Part shown: positions 53,315 through 61,814 of the stretch, piece after piece | Layout of the letters: every line of letters starts with the position of its first letter | How positions within the stretch are numbered: the first letter of the stretch is position 1 | Assembly: GCA_004282745.1 (NCBI GenBank) | Contig: SHMT01000003.1 | Location: 1-64,000 of the forward strand | Source of the DNA: Candidatus Scalindua sp. SCAELEC01 | GTDB lineage: Bacteria > Planctomycetota > Brocadiia > Brocadiales > Scalinduaceae | Direction of reading: 5' to 3' | DNA length: 64,000 nucleotides | The notes under the pieces: generated by a model | What the model was told of the DNA's origin: nothing | The model's database searches: none | Seen by the model: the letters and a program-made list of their open reading frames with translations, nothing else | Position numbers and translations under genes: made by a program

Positions 53315-55495
53315 TTAAATGTCTTCTACCTCTTTTCTAAGAGCGTGTTTCACGCGCGCTATCACCCCTTCCCACCCATCCGAATCTGTTTGTCGGAACA
53401 GACGCATGGTCGGGTACCACTGACTCTCCTCACGTTTCAACATCCAACGCCAATCGGGTGAAAATGGCAGAAGTGTCCATACCGGTTTGCCAAGAGCACC
53501 AGCTAGATGTGCCACTGCAGTATCTACAGAAATTACAAGATCCAGATTGTCAATAACCGCTGCGGTATCCGCAAAATCATGCAGCCCTGCTCCCAGATTA
53601 TAGATTGTCATCCCTTCCGGTGGATGAAATGCCTCTGTGGCTGCTGGACCTTTTTGAAGTGCGTAGAAGTTTAAACCGGAAATTTCCGTTAAGGGAGAAA
53701 AATCATTCAATGTGCAGGAACGATTAAAATAGACATAATTGCGTGATGGTCCACCTGCCCAGACCAGACCTACGTTGAATGAATTTCCATTTCCACATAT
53801 CTTACGCCATTTGGCTGAAAGCGTGGGATCAGCTTGAATATACGATCCTCTTGAAGGTATAGTATCCAATGTCGTTCCAAATATACCGGGTAAGCTGAGG
53901 AGCGGCACATGAGAATCAAAAATTTCAGATGGTTCACCTGAGGGATTCTGCTCAATAATCTTGTTAATACCGTCATAATTTCTGAGGAGACGAACAAGGG
54001 GTCGTTGACATTCAAAAATTACATATCCACCTCGTGACTTTACCATGGGAAGATATCGTACAAATTGAATGGTATCACCAAAACCCTGTTCTGCATGCAC
54101 AAGTATCGGCCTCTCATTGAGCAACGAACCATTCCATCGTGGCATCAGGAAGTTTCGAGAGTGGTATCTTTTCGTGCGTAACCTCCATTCGTATTCCACC
54201 CACCCGTCTTTATAGTTTCCCGACAAGAGTAAGGCAATAGACCTATTCAGGTGTGCCATGGCAAAGTCTGGTTTGAGCACTATTGCACGACCACTGCTTT
54301 CAATAGCCTCCGAAAGTTTCCCCTGCTCCTGGAGTGCAGCACCGAGATTACTATATACCTCAGCATAATCTGGTTTCAGTGTCAGTGCCTTCCGGTAACT
54401 CTTGATTGCCTCTTGCAATCTGCCCTGCTCTTGTAGTGCGGTACCTAAATTACCGTAAATAATTGCAATATCAGGTTCGATTGCCACAGCCTTTTCGTAG
54501 TTGGCAACAGCCTCTTCATACCTGCCTTGCTCCTTAAAAGCATTTGCCAGATTGTTATACGCTGTTGCATAGTCTGATCTCAACGTCAATGCTTTAAGGT
54601 AATTCCCAATTGCCTCTTCTTGTTGTCCCTGTTCTTGTAGTGTTGTACCAAGATTACAAAATGCTTCGGCATAATCTGGTTTCAATGCTATTGCTCGCTT
54701 GTGGCAAACCACTGACTCACTAAGTTCTCCCTGTTCACGAAGTGCACTACCAAGATTGTCGTGTGCCTCAGCATAGTCAGGTTTCTGTGCAATAGCCTTT
54801 CTATAATTGCTGATTGCCTTGTCAAGTTTGCATTGCACTTTGAACACACCTGCAAGATTATTGTATGTTTTTGCAGAATCCGGTTTTATCCTGAGAATTT
54901 TTTTATATATCGCTATTGCCTCATCTAATTTCCCCACTTCCTGAAATAAAGCCCCAAGGTTACCACAGATTTCAACATTATCAGGATCTAAGGCTATTGC
55001 CAGCCGATAGCTTTTCACTGCTTCGTCAAACTTGTTTTGTTCTCTCAACACATTTCCAAGGTTGGTATGTATTTCAGCATCATCTTGATTGATGAGTAAT
55101 GCCTTCCTATAATTCTCGATCGCCTCATCACATCTGCCCATTTGTTTCAACGTATTGGCAAGGTTATAATACCCTTCGGTATAGTCAGGATTAAGTTTTA
55201 TTGCTTTTTGATAGCTTACGGTTGCCTCATCGAGTCTGCCTAATCCTTGAAGTGAAGAACCAAGGTTGCCGTAAGCCATACTATAATCCGGTTTAAGGGT
55301 AACGGTTTTCCTTAATAAGCCGGTCGCTGCTTCAAAATTTCCTAACTGAAGATTTAGTGTGCCAAGGAGAAAGAGCACGTCAGTGTGCATGGGTTGGATT
55401 TCGAGTATCGTGTTGTAAGAGTTTGCAGCCGTAACTAAATCCCCGGACTGATGGTGCTCAAGGGCACTTTGGAATAAATTTGCAATGTTGTCCAT
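53315..55495 (-). CDS. TPR protein with GT9-like glycosyltransferase domain
   Basis: This 726-residue protein has about a dozen TPR units of 34 residues in the first ~430 residues ('AEAFCNLGTTLQEQGQQEEA' type). A C-terminal GT9-like domain follows with 'ILVHAEQGFGDTIQFVRYL', 'FNVGLVWAGGPSRN', 'SVDTAVAHLAGALGKPVW' and 'SQWYPTMRLFRQ'. This layout is like O-GlcNAc-transferase-type (SPINDLY-like) proteins, although the catalytic half resembles heptosyltransferases. It overlaps the 3' end of the gene at 55458 by 38 bp and precedes 49940 by 6 bp, so the three are one operon. An acceptor protein is likely bound by the TPR superhelix. Confidence 0.87.
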   Translation of the reverse strand: MDNIANLFQSALEHHQSGDLVTAANSYNTILEIQPMHTDVLFLLGTLNLQLGNFEAATGLLRKTVTLKPDYSMAYGNLGSSLQGLGRLDEATVSYQKAIKLNPDYTEGYYNLANTLKQMGRCDEAIENYRKALLINQDDAEIHTNLGNVLREQNKFDEAVKSYRLAIALDPDNVEICGNLGALFQEVGKLDEAIAIYKKILRIKPDSAKTYNNLAGVFKVQCKLDKAISNYRKAIAQKPDYAEAHDNLGSALREQGELSESVVCHKRAIALKPDYAEAFCNLGTTLQEQGQQEEAIGNYLKALTLRSDYATAYNNLANAFKEQGRYEEAVANYEKAVAIEPDIAIIYGNLGTALQEQGRLQEAIKSYRKALTLKPDYAEVYSNLGAALQEQGKLSEAIESSGRAIVLKPDFAMAHLNRSIALLLSGNYKDGWVEYEWRLRTKRYHSRNFLMPRWNGSLLNERPILVHAEQGFGDTIQFVRYLPMVKSRGGYVIFECQRPLVRLLRNYDGINKIIEQNPSGEPSEIFDSHVPLLSLPGIFGTTLDTIPSRGSYIQADPTLSAKWRKICGNGNSFNVGLVWAGGPSRNYVYFNRSCTLNDFSPLTEISGLNFYALQKGPAATEAFHPPEGMTIYNLGAGLHDFADTAAVIDNLDLVISVDTAVAHLAGALGKPVWTLLPFSPDWRWMLKREESQWYPTMRLFRQTDSDGWEGVIARVKHALRKEVEDI

Positions 55496-57368
55496 CTGTA
55501 TCTCCCTTAAGTTTCTCTTGTAGCAAGGCTTCTTTTACCTGAACAAACACGCTAGACCAGTCATCTAATTCTGTTTGACGAAACAACCTCATCTCTGGAT
55601 ACCACGGGCTATCATACCGATTTAAAAACCAGCGCCAATCCGGTATACGATGCAGAAGTACCCAGACCTTTTTACCAATGGCTCCTGCAAGATGAACAAC
55701 TGCAGTATCAGTGGAAATGATAAGATCCAGGTTTGTCATTATCGCAGCGGTATCTGCAAAATCCTTTAACCTATCTTCTAGGTTGATGATATGCATCCCT
55801 TTGGACTGATGGAGAGTATCCTCCGAGTCCTTGCCCTTTTGAAGACTGTAAAACGTAATTCCCGGGATATCTGCTAAAGGTAAAAAATCAACGAGGGAAC
55901 AAGATCTACTACGATTTTTAAATTTTGGGTTTCCGGACCAAACAATACCGATTTTAAAGTTTCTATCGTTATCAAGAAGCTTATTCCACCTCTCCACGAG
56001 TTTTGAATCGACCGTAATGTAGGGAACTTTGGAGGGTATGGTATCAAGAGTAGTTCCAAATATTCCAGGAAGGCTCAGGAGCGGGATATGAACATCAAAA
56101 GGCAGGGTCATGGTATTGCGAGACGTGCGTTCTACCATATCATCTATACCCGCACACTCTCTCAACAACCTATAGAGATCCCGCCTACACTCGAATATCA
56201 CATGGCCCCCCAGAGATTGAATCCTGGGTAGGTAACGGATAAACTGAATAGTGTCACCAAATCCCTGTTCTGCATGCACAAAGATGCGCCTGCCATTTAA
56301 CCGTTTACCATCCCATTGAGGTTGTTGAAAGTTCCTCAATCTATGATCCTTTGTGAGCAATCGCCATTCATACTCTGCCCAACCTTCCTTAAATTGTTCG
56401 GTTAAGAGAAGTACGGTAGACCTGTTTTTATGTGCCGAGGCCTCATCTGGCATCAGCTCTATCGCGTGATCATAACTCTCTATCGCCTCTTCAAGTTTGC
56501 CACGTTCTTGAAGCGCCGAACCAAGATTGTTATACGCCATTGCATAATCCGGCTTCAGCTCTATCGCATGATCATAACTCTCAATTGCCTCATCAAGTTT
56601 GCCAAGTCCTTGAAGAGCTGAACCAAGATTGTTATACGCCATTGCATAGTCCGGCTTCAGCTCTATCGCATGATCATAACTCTCAACCGCCTCATCAAGT
56701 TTGCCAAGTTCTTGAAGTACTGAACCAAGATTGTTATACGCCATTGCATAGTCCGGCTTCAGCTCTATTGCATGATCATAACTCTCAACCGCCTCATCAA
56801 GTTTACCAAGTTCCTGATAGAGAGAACCAAGGTTATTATACGCCATTGCATAATCGGGCTTCAGTTGGATTGCCAACTTTTGACAAGCAATTGCCTTGTC
56901 GATTTTCCTTTGCTCTCTAAATACGTTGCCGAGACTATAATGGGCCAAGGCGCATCCCGGTTTGAGTACTATCGCCTTTTGGAAATTATCTGCTGCTTCC
57001 TCAAGCTTGCCTTCTGCCTGGAGAGCTGTCCCAAGATTGTAAAAGGCATCGTCGTAGTCAGGTTTCAGTGCAATTGCCTGCTGAAACCTCTCTATGGCCT
57101 CTTTAACTTTCCCCTGCCCTTGCAGTGCCGTACCGATATTGTTGTGTGCAGCACTATGTTCGGGTTGCTTCGCTATTACCTGGAGAAGAAACATTGTTGC
57201 AGCATTGAGGCACCCCAGTTGGAGATTAAGAGTTCCGAGAAAAAAGATGGCATCAATGTGTCCCGGTTGTCTTTTCAGGACCTCTTTATAGAAACTTGCT
57301 GCACAAACAAGCTCACCCGACTGATGGAGTTTCAGTGCTTTTTTAAAGAGAACTTTACTGGTTGTCAT
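55458..57368 (-). CDS. TPR protein with GT9-like glycosyltransferase domain (paralogue)
   Basis: This 636-residue protein has TPR units in residues 1-330, including four nearly identical ones ('YDHAIELKPDYAMAYNNLGS'). The GT9-like domain has 'RIFVHAEQGFGDTIQFIRYL', 'FKIGIVWSGNPKFKN', 'ISTDTAVVHLAGAIGKKVW' and 'SPWYPEMRLFRQTE'. 'HRIPDWRW' is retained near the end. It is the first TPR-GT gene of the operon and is preceded 30 bp upstream by the glycosyltransferase gene at 57399. The near-identical DNA repeats suggest continuing expansion of the TPR number. No transmembrane or signal sequence, so it acts in the cytoplasm. Confidence 0.88.
   Translation of the reverse strand: MTTSKVLFKKALKLHQSGELVCAASFYKEVLKRQPGHIDAIFFLGTLNLQLGCLNAATMFLLQVIAKQPEHSAAHNNIGTALQGQGKVKEAIERFQQAIALKPDYDDAFYNLGTALQAEGKLEEAADNFQKAIVLKPGCALAHYSLGNVFREQRKIDKAIACQKLAIQLKPDYAMAYNNLGSLYQELGKLDEAVESYDHAIELKPDYAMAYNNLGSVLQELGKLDEAVESYDHAIELKPDYAMAYNNLGSALQGLGKLDEAIESYDHAIELKPDYAMAYNNLGSALQERGKLEEAIESYDHAIELMPDEASAHKNRSTVLLLTEQFKEGWAEYEWRLLTKDHRLRNFQQPQWDGKRLNGRRIFVHAEQGFGDTIQFIRYLPRIQSLGGHVIFECRRDLYRLLRECAGIDDMVERTSRNTMTLPFDVHIPLLSLPGIFGTTLDTIPSKVPYITVDSKLVERWNKLLDNDRNFKIGIVWSGNPKFKNRSRSCSLVDFLPLADIPGITFYSLQKGKDSEDTLHQSKGMHIINLEDRLKDFADTAAIMTNLDLIISTDTAVVHLAGAIGKKVWVLLHRIPDWRWFLNRYDSPWYPEMRLFRQTELDDWSSVFVQVKEALLQEKLKGDTDGQHCKFIPKCP
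56440..56850 (-). repeat. Four 102-bp tandem repeats inside the TPR gene
   Basis: The unit repeats with 102-bp (34-codon) period and only a few base changes between copies (compare positions 56460, 56562, 56664 and 56766). The neighbouring TPR units are diverged, so these four are a recent expansion. Confidence 0.9.
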
Positions 57369-57398
57369 AATAAATGGATTCTATTTTCTTCTAACTAT

Positions 57399-58343
57399 TT
57401 AGTGAAATTCTTTACCCCAGAAATCAAGAAGTTCTCTTTCCTGTCTTTCAAACGAGTATTGAGCTGCCTTTGCCTCTGCCTTCAACTTAATCTTTTCTAT
57501 ACTTTCCTCTCTCTTATTGATAAGACCAATTGCGTATCCCAAGGTTCTTGCACATTCAACAAGATTCCCTTCCTCACACCAAAACCCATTATCTTCTGAT
57601 GCATATTCCAAGCCGCCATCTCCATGAAACCCTACGACGACACAACCACATGCCATCGCCTCTATGGGAGGCAACCCCAACCCTTCGTAGATGCTTGTCG
57701 AAAGAAATATGTCAGATTCACTCAGGATTTCAGCAACCTTTGTTTCATCCACATTATCTATGCAGACCCAGGGCACCTGTTTATATTGTTTAAAAAGAAC
57801 ACAAAAGAGGTTCTTAATAAAATCCAGTTCACCAGGTGTCTTTCTTGGCATATATGCTATCTGTAATTTTTTTTCCCGTGGTTTGAAAATTTCCAAGGAC
57901 ACCGTATTATGAATAACCGGAACTTCGTCTATATCTAAAACTGACCGAATAAACCTGCTGATGATGTCTGAACAGCAAAAGATTTTCGATATACCGTAAT
58001 CTGCCCACGATTTCCCATTTCGTATGCCCTTAAAAATATAATAATGGTTCTGACAGAAGACGAATTTTCTGGCCTGAACATTTTTGAATGCTCGAATTGC
58101 CGCCTTATTATCCTCCGGTATAACAACAATATCTTTTGGAGAAACCCGCAAACCGTCTTTCACGTAAAGTACCGGAGCATTGGATTTCAACCAGGGAGGA
58201 GCGAAACCCTCATTAATATGGACGACAAATGAAGGAAAACCATTCTTCACCAAATGGGAAACGTGTGAATAGATCACTTTCACACCCCCTGAAGGCTCAG
58301 TACAATCGTGACAAATATATAGGATTCTGCCGTTAGTATTCAT
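57399..58343 (-). CDS. Glycosyltransferase, group 1 (GT4-like)
   Basis: This 314-residue protein is read from ATG 58343 (MNTNGR). The N-terminal half has 'GRILYICHDCTEPSGGVKVI' and 'GFPSFVVHINEGFAP'. The C-terminal half has 'QIAYMPRKTPGELDFIK' and the typical donor-binding tail 'LSESDIFLSTSIYEGLGLPPIEAMACGCVVVGF'-type region (E-G-x-G-x-x-x-x-E-A). It is shorter than most GT4 enzymes. It opens the glycosylation operon running to 49940. The sugar donor is unknown. Confidence 0.85.
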   Translation of the reverse strand: MNTNGRILYICHDCTEPSGGVKVIYSHVSHLVKNGFPSFVVHINEGFAPPWLKSNAPVLYVKDGLRVSPKDIVVIPEDNKAAIRAFKNVQARKFVFCQNHYYIFKGIRNGKSWADYGISKIFCCSDIISRFIRSVLDIDEVPVIHNTVSLEIFKPREKKLQIAYMPRKTPGELDFIKNLFCVLFKQYKQVPWVCIDNVDETKVAEILSESDIFLSTSIYEGLGLPPIEAMACGCVVVGFHGDGGLEYASEDNGFWCEEGNLVECARTLGYAIGLINKREESIEKIKLKAEAKAAQYSFERQERELLDFWGKEFH

Positions 58344-58481
58344 CAAAAACAATTTACTCCATTACAGATAAATAGAACAGTTTCCAATGCTACATTTATA
58401 AACACCCTCCACCTAAAGTAACTAGTAAGCGGAAACACAGATTCATGTTCAACTTTATTTTATACCAGAAACACCTTAACT

Positions 58482-58628
58482 AGTGCGTGAACGAAAACCC
58501 AGTGTTTGAACTAAAACTGCCCAGGTACAAGGCGCGAAATAATTACGTAACCGGAGCGTACTCAAGTACGTGAGGATTACGTCATTGTTGCAGCAACGCC
58601 GTAGATGGGTAGTTTTCGTTCAAACACT
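58482..58628 (-). mobile_element. 147-bp MITE, copy 7 (subtype B)
   Basis: Perfect AACT duplications (58478-58481, 58629-58632). Core GTACTCAAGTAC (subtype B read in reverse), with the variant end AGTGCGTGAACG. It lies between the GT4 gene start and the bactofilin gene end. Confidence 0.9.
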
Positions 58629-58721
58629 AACTACGAAGAAATGGGCCATTCAGGAGGAGAATATATTGTCAACAAAACAGAAAATGCACCTCAGGGTACA
58701 GGAAGGAGGTGTGTTGGCTCA

Positions 58722-59174
58722 TTACTTCACAATGAGCTGATGAAAATTTTTAACGGGATGCGTATCTACCTTCCTATCATGCCTTATGTGTAAATTCCCA
58801 TCAAAGACCCCTCCCTTTTTTATTAAGAACCTATGACAGTATATTTCGCCATAGAATTCTCCATGCTCTAAAATTTTCACCGTACCACAAGAGTAGAGAT
58901 TTCCTTTAAATTTACCTAGAATTACCGCATTTCCAACATACATTTTTGAGACTTCCAAATGATGGTTCTGCTTTAAATAGAAATCACTATGTTTTATCAG
59001 ATCATTATCTTTTTCTGGATGTCCTCTTTTATAACGCAGATCAATCTGCTGTTTGCAGTGGCGACACGGAATCGATACACAATTCCCGGGTACAAAAATG
59101 AGGCCTTGACAGTACGGACAAGAGATATCTTTCCCCCTCATATTTGTTGTAACCGGTTTCGTGAGATTGTACAA
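58722..59174 (-). CDS. Zinc-ribbon bactofilin-like (polymer-forming) protein
   Basis: This 150-residue protein has an N-terminal zinc ribbon ('CPYCQGLIF' and 'CRHCKQQI') joined to a short bactofilin-type beta-helix. The beta-helix has 'YVGNAVILGKFKGNLYSCG', 'VKILEHGEFYGEIYCH' and 'LIKKGGVFDGNLH'. Bactofilins polymerise without nucleotide and scaffold cell-envelope structures. A zinc ribbon before a bactofilin core is unusual. The start is uncertain: TTG 59174, or ATG 59141, which begins exactly at the ribbon. No operon partner; the next gene (59225) is on the same strand 50 bp upstream. Confidence 0.72.
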   Translation of the reverse strand: MYNLTKPVTTNMRGKDISCPYCQGLIFVPGNCVSIPCRHCKQQIDLRYKRGHPEKDNDLIKHSDFYLKQNHHLEVSKMYVGNAVILGKFKGNLYSCGTVKILEHGEFYGEIYCHRFLIKKGGVFDGNLHIRHDRKVDTHPVKNFHQLIVK

Positions 59175-59224
59175 ATACGGAACATCCCCTTTCCTACTCT
59201 TTTAGAAAATGTTGAAGTAGACAA

Positions 59225-60292
59225 CTAAAACTTAAACGGTATCAGGGATAAAAGTGTTTCTACAACTTTTCTGAAAGGGGTATTCCTTACATACCGCCAC
59301 TCCTCCCCACTCCTCTGATTTTCAGGTGTTGAAAGATTATGGATAAGGGGTAACCCACGTAATCCTTTTTCAATATTCATAGCACGTGTTCTCACCGAAG
59401 CATCACCTCCTGGCATAACATCTGTAGCAATGTCCAGGAGGACCTGGGCATTATCAAAAATCTTGGTTGTTGCCTTTCTGCCGACCTTAAAATTTCCAAT
59501 CGTAGCATCAGGTACCGCCTCCAAGGTATTTAATCCTGCAAACAAAACATCCTCTCCCACATGGATCACGCTTCGCGGTACCCCCTTTACCACATTTCCC
59601 AGTATTGCATCTTTAAATATTTTTCCAAAAAAATGTCTTACTCTTTCAATTCCACCGTGTGGTGCCACTTCACCTTTAGGAGTATAGGCGCCAAATGTTA
59701 GTCCACTCGCAACATTCTTACAGAAATGTGCCAGGGTCTTAGCAAAACCAACCTTCCTACCCTCTTTTATCTCTCCCTGCTTATTTATATAGTTAAATTT
59801 TGAGCCAATCCCAACATCTTTAGCAGCATTCAAAAGATTTGCCCCCGCATCCTTCAAATCCTTGCCTACCCTTTGTGTAAACGAACTGTGGTCAAAATTG
59901 TTATTGACCACACCTTTAGTCTTACCAATAAAGTAATTGTCTCCACCCGGATTTGATAACAATTGGTCCTCTTTGTACATCTGGTACTGCTGAAGGACTG
60001 CGGACTTTGGAAGCTTTCCTATCCCCTTTGATGATACATATGTTTCCGGATATTGATTCTGAGTCGTCTTCGCTGCAGACCGCCCCCTGCCTCCTTCCAG
60101 CTGAAATGTCTCCGTTTTCTGTTTTGGTTTACTAAACGGCTTTATCCTTTTTGATTCCTTATTCAGAAATATATCAAACTGATGTTGATCAACTTTCTCT
60201 AAAGCCCCCCGGTTCGATCTATTATTCTTACTGTTTGTGTTGTAACGTCGCTGAGCTGAAATCTCTGAACTACTTATATCTGTAATATCCAT
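59225..60292 (-). CDS. Unknown 355-residue protein
   Basis: The start is ATG 60292 (MDITDISSSEISAQ). Residues 1-130 are polar, basic and low-complexity (Lys, Gln, Ser, Asn). Residues ~130-355 are more ordered: 'GKDLKDAGANLLNAAKDVG', 'FAKTLAHFCKNVASGLTFGA', 'GNVVKGVPRSVIHVGEDVLF', 'PDATIGNFKVGRKATT' and a tail 'TPFRKVVETLLSLIPFKF'. There is no signal peptide, and amphipathic helices with Gly-Ala repeats are frequent. I do not recognise a family. It lies between the bactofilin-like and the MamK-like genes, so a cytoskeletal or envelope-linked role is possible but unproven. Confidence 0.55.
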   Translation of the reverse strand: MDITDISSSEISAQRRYNTNSKNNRSNRGALEKVDQHQFDIFLNKESKRIKPFSKPKQKTETFQLEGGRGRSAAKTTQNQYPETYVSSKGIGKLPKSAVLQQYQMYKEDQLLSNPGGDNYFIGKTKGVVNNNFDHSSFTQRVGKDLKDAGANLLNAAKDVGIGSKFNYINKQGEIKEGRKVGFAKTLAHFCKNVASGLTFGAYTPKGEVAPHGGIERVRHFFGKIFKDAILGNVVKGVPRSVIHVGEDVLFAGLNTLEAVPDATIGNFKVGRKATTKIFDNAQVLLDIATDVMPGGDASVRTRAMNIEKGLRGLPLIHNLSTPENQRSGEEWRYVRNTPFRKVVETLLSLIPFKF

Positions 60293-60310
60293 ATGGCAAA
60301 TGAGTAGCAA

Positions 60311-60987
60311 AAGAAATACCCAACAAAAATAAATCGATCATAATTCGCCAAACAACACATAAGGCTCTATATGTAATACTTTTAGAGCAGTGTTATCTAA
60401 TTAACCCAACAGAAAACCATAATGAAAAAAACTAATAGAATGTTGAAATAAACAACTTGCATAGGGAAAAAACTGTCCTACTACATAACAAAAAACTCAA
60501 CAAAAATAGTTGAAGTACTTTTTGTTTTTTCCAAGACTCCTCCCCTTATCTTCAAAACATGGAGAACAAGAGAGATTACTTATACTCATCTCATAATGGT
60601 TTTCGGATAAAATTGAGCGAGTAAAGTCCTCGGCGCCGGGGATACCTTCACCAAGATTTGGTTTCCGAGAAAGCCGAAAACCAAATCGGTTTTAGTATAT
60701 TGTAAAAAATAAGTAAAAAAGCTTGATTTCTCATTGCAAGTATATAAAATACACACGTCTTAAAGATCATCTCTTACCATAGGAACACCCTAACAAGCTA
60801 AAATTTACGACATACAGGTTTTTTTAAAGTTGTTTTCTTATTGAAAATGATAATTGCTTTTCAAGTTACCTACCTCGATTTTTACAAAAAAATAGTTGCT
60901 AAAAAATAACCTTGTTAATTCTGGACGTAAAAAAGCAAAAAACTTCATCTGTTATCAGTAAATCAACCTCTTTAAGGTGTGAATTTT
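60311..60987. other. AT-rich intergenic region
   Basis: This divergent spacer (677 bp) separates the unknown protein gene from the coiled-coil/actin operon. It holds the repeat B copy (60584-60697). The rest shows no clear genes or terminators; several AT-rich blocks (e.g. 60838-60910) may carry promoters. Confidence 0.4.
60584..60697 (+). repeat. Repeat family B, copy 2
   Basis: ACTCATCTCATAATGGTTTTC starts the element (60584, first 21 letters shortened here to the shared part ACTCATCTCATAATGG) and TTTTAGTA ends it. It is flanked by TAT on both sides (60581-60583, 60698-60700). It is the reverse-oriented relative of 6939-7046, with a G+C-rich variant segment in the middle (CCTCGGCGCCGGGG). 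Confidence 0.78.
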
Positions 60988-61773
60988 ATGGCAAATCCCA
61001 ACAATGAAAACAAATCAGACAATAATCAGCACAATTTTCTCAAAAAAAAATCGTCAAAGCTTCAACAAGCTGGAAAACAGAGAGAACAAGCCAAAAAAGA
61101 GATAGCTTTAAAGAAAAAGAGGCAGAGTGAGAAGAAAACTTTATTAGATTCCGTAATAAACAAACCAACCGAAGAGGTTAATACTATAATGTTACAGAAT
61201 TTTTCTAAAAACGTTTCAAATGTTGATACCGATTTGAAAGAACCAATTGCTAGCACAACTGGCAATTCAGAAATGGATACCTTAGTAGACTTTCTTGAGA
61301 AAAAAGCCACTACGCTAACACAAACTTTACAACAAAGCACACGAGCTGAGCCGGAACAGAAAGAGACGCCTACCGCAAAGAATCGACAGACTGAAAAATC
61401 TTTTGATGATGATACGGAGAAGAAGCAATCGGTTAACAAAGAGAATAAGAAATGGATTCAGGAACTCATAAAAGACGCCATAGAAGAGCAAAAAAAGTGG
61501 ACGAAAGGTGTAATTAATGATGTTAAAAAGGAACTTATCAAAAGTGGAAAGAGTCAAAGAGAATCGATTGAGGTATTGATAAAAGATACTGTGGAAGAGC
61601 AAATGCAAGCTGTCAAAAATCAGGAGACTATGGGTTCAGAAAGGAGGGTAACGGGGATAGCAGCGGAACCAAAAAGGACGGTTATCAAAAAGAACTTAAA
61701 GAAAACGGTACCACAAAAGAGAAAAGAGAAGATCGTAAAAAAGGTAACACCATTCAGTAAAAAAATACGTTAA
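60988..61773 (+). CDS. Lysine-rich coiled-coil protein
   Basis: This 261-residue protein starts at ATG 60988 with AAGGTG nine bases upstream. It is highly charged and helical: 'GKQREQAKKEIALKKKRQ', 'MDTLVDFLEKKATTLTQTL' and 'WIQELIKDAIEEQKKWTKGV', the last repeated as 'IEVLIKDTVEEQMQ'. The tail is strongly basic. No enzymatic motif is visible. It lies 41 bp upstream of the MamK-like actin with a strong ribosome binding site for that gene, so the two form an operon. It could be a linker or filament-binding partner (inference from context). It is not a known family to me. Confidence 0.7.
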   Translation: MANPNNENKSDNNQHNFLKKKSSKLQQAGKQREQAKKEIALKKKRQSEKKTLLDSVINKPTEEVNTIMLQNFSKNVSNVDTDLKEPIASTTGNSEMDTLVDFLEKKATTLTQTLQQSTRAEPEQKETPTAKNRQTEKSFDDDTEKKQSVNKENKKWIQELIKDAIEEQKKWTKGVINDVKKELIKSGKSQRESIEVLIKDTVEEQMQAVKNQETMGSERRVTGIAAEPKRTVIKKNLKKTVPQKRKEKIVKKVTPFSKKIR

Positions 61774-61814
61774 AAAAGAAAAATAGATAACCCCTTACGT
61801 GGAGGAATTTAGTC

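Noticed and set aside
56440-56850. CRISPR-like regular repeats
   Set aside because: There are no spacers; the unit is 102 bp, in frame, and encodes TPR motifs.
56432-56920. A repetitive + strand frame opposite the TPR gene
   Set aside because: An antisense reading of the 102-bp TPR repeats.
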